Assembly (NCBI RefSeq): GCF_032341995.1 | Contig: NZ_CP135438.1 | Coordinates: 558,001-622,000, forward strand | Direction of reading: 5' to 3' | DNA from: Domibacillus sp. DTU_2020_1001157_1_SI_ALB_TIR_016 | Lineage (GTDB): Bacteria > Bacillota > Bacilli > Bacillales > Domibacillaceae | DNA length: 64,000 nt | Part shown: piece by piece, positions 63,529 to 64,000 of the stretch | Numbering within the stretch: the stretch's first letter is position 1 | How the letters are laid out: each line of letters starts with the position of its first letter | Notes under the pieces: model-generated | Database searches by the model: none | What the model saw: only the letters and a program-made list of their open reading frames with translations | What the model was told of the DNA's origin: nothing | Program-made: the position numbers and the translations under genes

Positions 63529-64000
63529 TTTCTTTGTGTGAAAATATTGTAAGTAAGTAAAAGCAAGCAGGGGGGGCCTTCTCCTTTATTCACAACGAGC
63601 TGGATGGCCTTCTTCAACTTAAACGAGCCATCCGTTCTGCCATAGAAACAGCCAGCTATATATAATAGAAGAAACTCGTCTACCTGAAGTGTGACACCCA
63701 TTTTTTCCCATTTTCTCCGCCTGCTTTAATATCTCATGTAATAATCTTGAAATATCATTTTTTACAGATATGCTTATAGTCGAAGCAAGGAAAAGTGAGA
63801 AACTATCCATTTCATTCGAACGTTTTAAAATGCTAATGACAGCGGAAAAATACAGAGTGAGACATACATTTTATTCTTTAGGGAACGAAGGTACAAAGGA
63901 GCTTGTGTCTATAGCGGCAGAGTTTACAATTATGCAATAAAATACAGCATAACGTAGAATCGGTAAACTTTCAGCTTTTTCAACATCTCAAAGATAGAGA
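63529..64000. other. Right edge, no gene supported
   Basis: The last about 470 bp show only short unsupported frames; no promoter, RNA or repeat is evident. Confidence 0.4.

Noticed and set aside
63255..63810. Minus-strand frames overlapping and following the dehydrogenase gene
   Set aside because: They are shadows of the dehydrogenase gene or lack any start signal.

Overview
The window looks like part of a large low-GC Bacillaceae replicon (Bacillus/Domibacillus type), most likely a megaplasmid. The Bacillus signs are strong AGGAGG ribosome sites, CcpA cre boxes, homologues of B. subtilis GntK/GntP, CitST/CitM, FrlB/FrlD, YesMN and Sda, and TatA/TatC. The plasmid signs are a replication-initiator gene next to three perfect DnaA boxes (49.4-51.1 kb), two separate ParA plus small-partner operons (51.1-52.3 and 58.1-59.2 kb), and a gene-poor AT-rich zone filled with short-repeat arrays.

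Layout. 0-3 kb: TAXI-type TRAP transporter. 3.2-4.3 kb: internally deleted TnpB element and an MFS stub. 4.4-9 kb: DRE-TIM aldolase, NAD(P)-binding reductase, and a TetR/DHA2-MFS multidrug pair. 9.4-13.2 kb: secreted GH3 glycosidase and secreted esterase. 13.8-15.3 kb: intact TnpB element. 15.3-22.3 kb: glucose/mannose-like ABC importer without ATPase, with a three-part sensor (membrane-anchored sugar-binding protein, YesM kinase, YesN regulator). 22.6-26.3 kb: CitM transporter and CitST two-component system. 26.8-36.1 kb: gluconate catabolism (gntK, gnd, RpiR regulator, gntP), interrupted by a four-gene block of Tat-exported flavin amine oxidase, exported RidA, TatA and TatC. 36.6-38 kb: alpha/beta hydrolase, then a c-di-GMP-I riboswitch in front of an Sda sporulation-checkpoint gene, then a perfect Spo0J-type parS site. 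39-40.4 kb: TnpB element with two nonsense codons. 41-47.9 kb: frl-type Amadori-product operon (FrlB deglycase, polar amino-acid-type ABC importer, FrlD kinase) with two paralogous GntR/UTRA regulators and a frameshifted YitT gene. 48-59.3 kb: replication and partition core. 59.5-63.4 kb: lone MBOAT acyltransferase, GNAT, FCD-type GntR regulator and a tartrate/D-malate-type dehydrogenase.

Four observations stand out. First, nine clear arrays plus looser ones of phased 8-bp repeats with core RTATAY (NNRTATAY) are scattered from 40.9 to 59.3 kb, only around the rep/par genes; two of them are built as long inverted repeats. They are good candidates for a multi-site plasmid centromere bound by small ribbon-helix-helix-like partners of ParA. 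Second, a c-di-GMP-I riboswitch sits directly before sda and could couple the second messenger to sporulation entry from a mobile replicon. Third, an extracytoplasmic RidA is encoded with a Tat-exported amine oxidase and its own TatA/TatC. Fourth, a TnpB element split an AraC-type regulator gene, and the two halves can be rejoined on paper to place the element ends.

Several genes are broken by one base in a homopolymer run (YitT, the 55-kb tnpB, a small gene at 52.7 kb). These may be true pseudogenes or assembly errors.
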